Positions 5,787-6,850 of a stretch of DNA of 6,850 nucleotides are shown here, piece by piece. A program made the translations under genes and the position numbers. Source of the stretch: Bacteroidales bacterium UBA5266 (GTDB lineage Bacteria; Bacteroidota; Bacteroidia; Bacteroidales; WCHB1-69); the NCBI GenBank assembly GCA_002411545.1, contig DHTG01000009.1, positions 4,140 to 10,989 of the forward strand, read 5' to 3'. The notes beneath the pieces are model-generated. The model saw only the letters and a program-made list of their open reading frames with translations, did no database searches and was not told where the DNA came from. The stretch's first letter is position 1. Each line of letters starts with the position of its first letter.

Positions 5787-6850
5787 ATGGGAAAAAGAAG
5801 TTTTGTTATTTTAATGAAATTAATACTATGGGTAAGCATTACCCTTGTATCTTTATTATTGATAGCATGCATATTATTCTCCTTTCCTTCCATACAAACG
5901 AAAACAGCACAAAAAATTGCGCAACATTTGTCGAAACAAATGAACACCCATGTGGGGATTGAAACATTTCGCATCACTTGGAATTTAGACATCCAGGCAA
6001 AGGGCGTCGTCTTAAAAGACCTCCACGGCAATAATCTCATTGCAGCAAAAGAATGCAGTTGCGATTTTCCAAGCTACGACAAACAACGTAAACAACTCAA
6101 CATTTCGAACATACACGCTAAAGATGCGGAAGTTTTTCTGGCTATCTATGAAAACGAAGAGGATATCAATCTGCGTTTTTTTACTGATTTTCTCAAACCG
6201 GAAGAACCATCCGATGTGTCGACCCGTATTTCCTTAAAAAACATCCAAATTCACAATGGAAAATTTACCTTTTATAACGAAGCAAATCTTGACGAAACCT
6301 ATAAAGGGCATTGGAATTATAGCAATATTGTATTGAATGATATTGATTTGAAAATGGAAGAACTGTTGATTATCAATGACAGTTTACGCTTTAACATCAA
6401 AGAACTGTCGTGTAAAGAACGTTCCGGCTTTCATATCACTGCATTCAAAGGAAATTTACGCATCAGCAGTTCCGGTATATATTGCCAAAACACCGTTTTC
6501 ACAACAGCCGAGCATTCCCACATAGCGCTGGATTTCGGATTTAAATACAATGATTACATCGATTTTCAAGACTTTAACAATAAAATTGCTTTTGATTGCC
6601 AAGTATATCCTTCGAGTATATCCTTATTGGATTTAGTATATTTCGTTCCTGCCTTTAAAGGCATGAATCACATGCTAAAGGGTGAAATAATGAAAGTGGA
6701 AGGATGTCTTTCCGATATGCACATTGAAGCCGCATCATTGAAGCTCGATGCCGACAACGAAATCTTGACTGACATATCCATCAAAGGATTACCCGACATC
6801 AAAGAAACATTGATAAGCGCTAATATCCGTTCCTTGCGAATAAGACCCGA
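5787..6850 (+). CDS. TamB/AsmA-like protein, N-terminal part (runs off the right edge)
   Basis: An open frame of 354 codons plus two bases continues to the window end with no stop. The product starts with a short basic segment and one membrane helix (about residues 11-33), then an FPSIQTKTAQKIAQHLSKQM stretch, then THVGIETFRITWNLDIQAKG and a VLKDLHGNNLIAA strand. This order (signal anchor, P-x-Q-x-x-x-A-x-K helix, short beta strand with 'V.I..', 'L.D..GN.L..A') is how Bacteroidota TamB/DUF490 and AsmA-like proteins begin. Such proteins form long beta-grooves spanning the periplasm and act in outer-membrane protein assembly or lipid transfer; the diagnostic C-terminal DUF490 domain lies outside the window. 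The rest looks beta-rich with repeated short strands. An internal ATG at 5814 (MKLILW) is a possible alternative start; 5787 keeps extra basic residues before the helix. No Shine-Dalgarno sequence is seen. TamB itself versus another AsmA-like paralogue cannot be settled from this half. Confidence 0.75.
   Translation, partial: MGKRSFVILMKLILWVSITLVSLLLIACILFSFPSIQTKTAQKIAQHLSKQMNTHVGIETFRITWNLDIQAKGVVLKDLHGNNLIAAKECSCDFPSYDKQRKQLNISNIHAKDAEVFLAIYENEEDINLRFFTDFLKPEEPSDVSTRISLKNIQIHNGKFTFYNEANLDETYKGHWNYSNIVLNDIDLKMEELLIINDSLRFNIKELSCKERSGFHITAFKGNLRISSSGIYCQNTVFTTAEHSHIALDFGFKYNDYIDFQDFNNKIAFDCQVYPSSISLLDLVYFVPAFKGMNHMLKGEIMKVEGCLSDMHIEAASLKLDADNEILTDISIKGLPDIKETLISANIRSLRIRP

Noticed and set aside
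5735..6040. 101-codon open frame on the minus strand overlapping the start of the TamB-like gene.
   Set aside because: The opposite strand encodes a well-formed signal anchor and TamB-like start, and the minus product has no recognisable feature.

Overview
The window is AT-rich (about 40% GC by eye) and reads as a bacterial chromosome segment from the phylum Bacteroidota, probably order Bacteroidales. Three things point there. None of the six genes has a Shine-Dalgarno sequence placed before its start. TAnnTTTG-like -7 boxes lie just upstream of several starts, one of them an exact match (4393-4400). The protein types (a PorW/SprE-like TPR protein, a short-tailed N-terminally anchored M23 peptidase, a Bacteroidota-type TamB) are typical of that phylum. 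The phylum call is inference from sequence style; the genus cannot be read.

Layout. Two genes run leftward as a tight pair: a rhomboid intramembrane protease (630-1331) and, 10 bases after its stop, the RNA 2',3'-cyclic phosphodiesterase ThpR (47-619). A 277-base divergent intergenic region (1332-1608) separates them from four rightward genes. The first encodes a secreted protein with a TPR-rich N-terminal half, an acidic linker, an M23 peptidase domain and a C-terminal LysM domain (1609-3378). The second encodes an inner-membrane-anchored M23 peptidase with a coiled coil (3438-4385). The third encodes an OppC/DppC-type ABC permease with a large periplasmic insertion (4423-5646). The fourth is the first 354 codons of a TamB/AsmA-like protein that runs off the right edge (5787-6850).

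Theme. Five of the six products work in or across the cell envelope: membrane proteolysis, two peptidoglycan hydrolases, peptide-type import, and outer-membrane biogenesis or lipid transfer. ThpR is the cytoplasmic exception. The rightward genes are spaced 37 to 140 bases apart with possible promoters between them, so they look like neighbours with separate transcription starts rather than one tight operon.

Most interesting item. The 1609-3378 gene appears to join a half resembling the type IX secretion lipoprotein PorW/SprE to a complete-looking peptidoglycan endopeptidase and a LysM cell-wall binding domain. It is followed directly by a second M23 gene. No mobile element, CRISPR array, tRNA or rRNA was seen.
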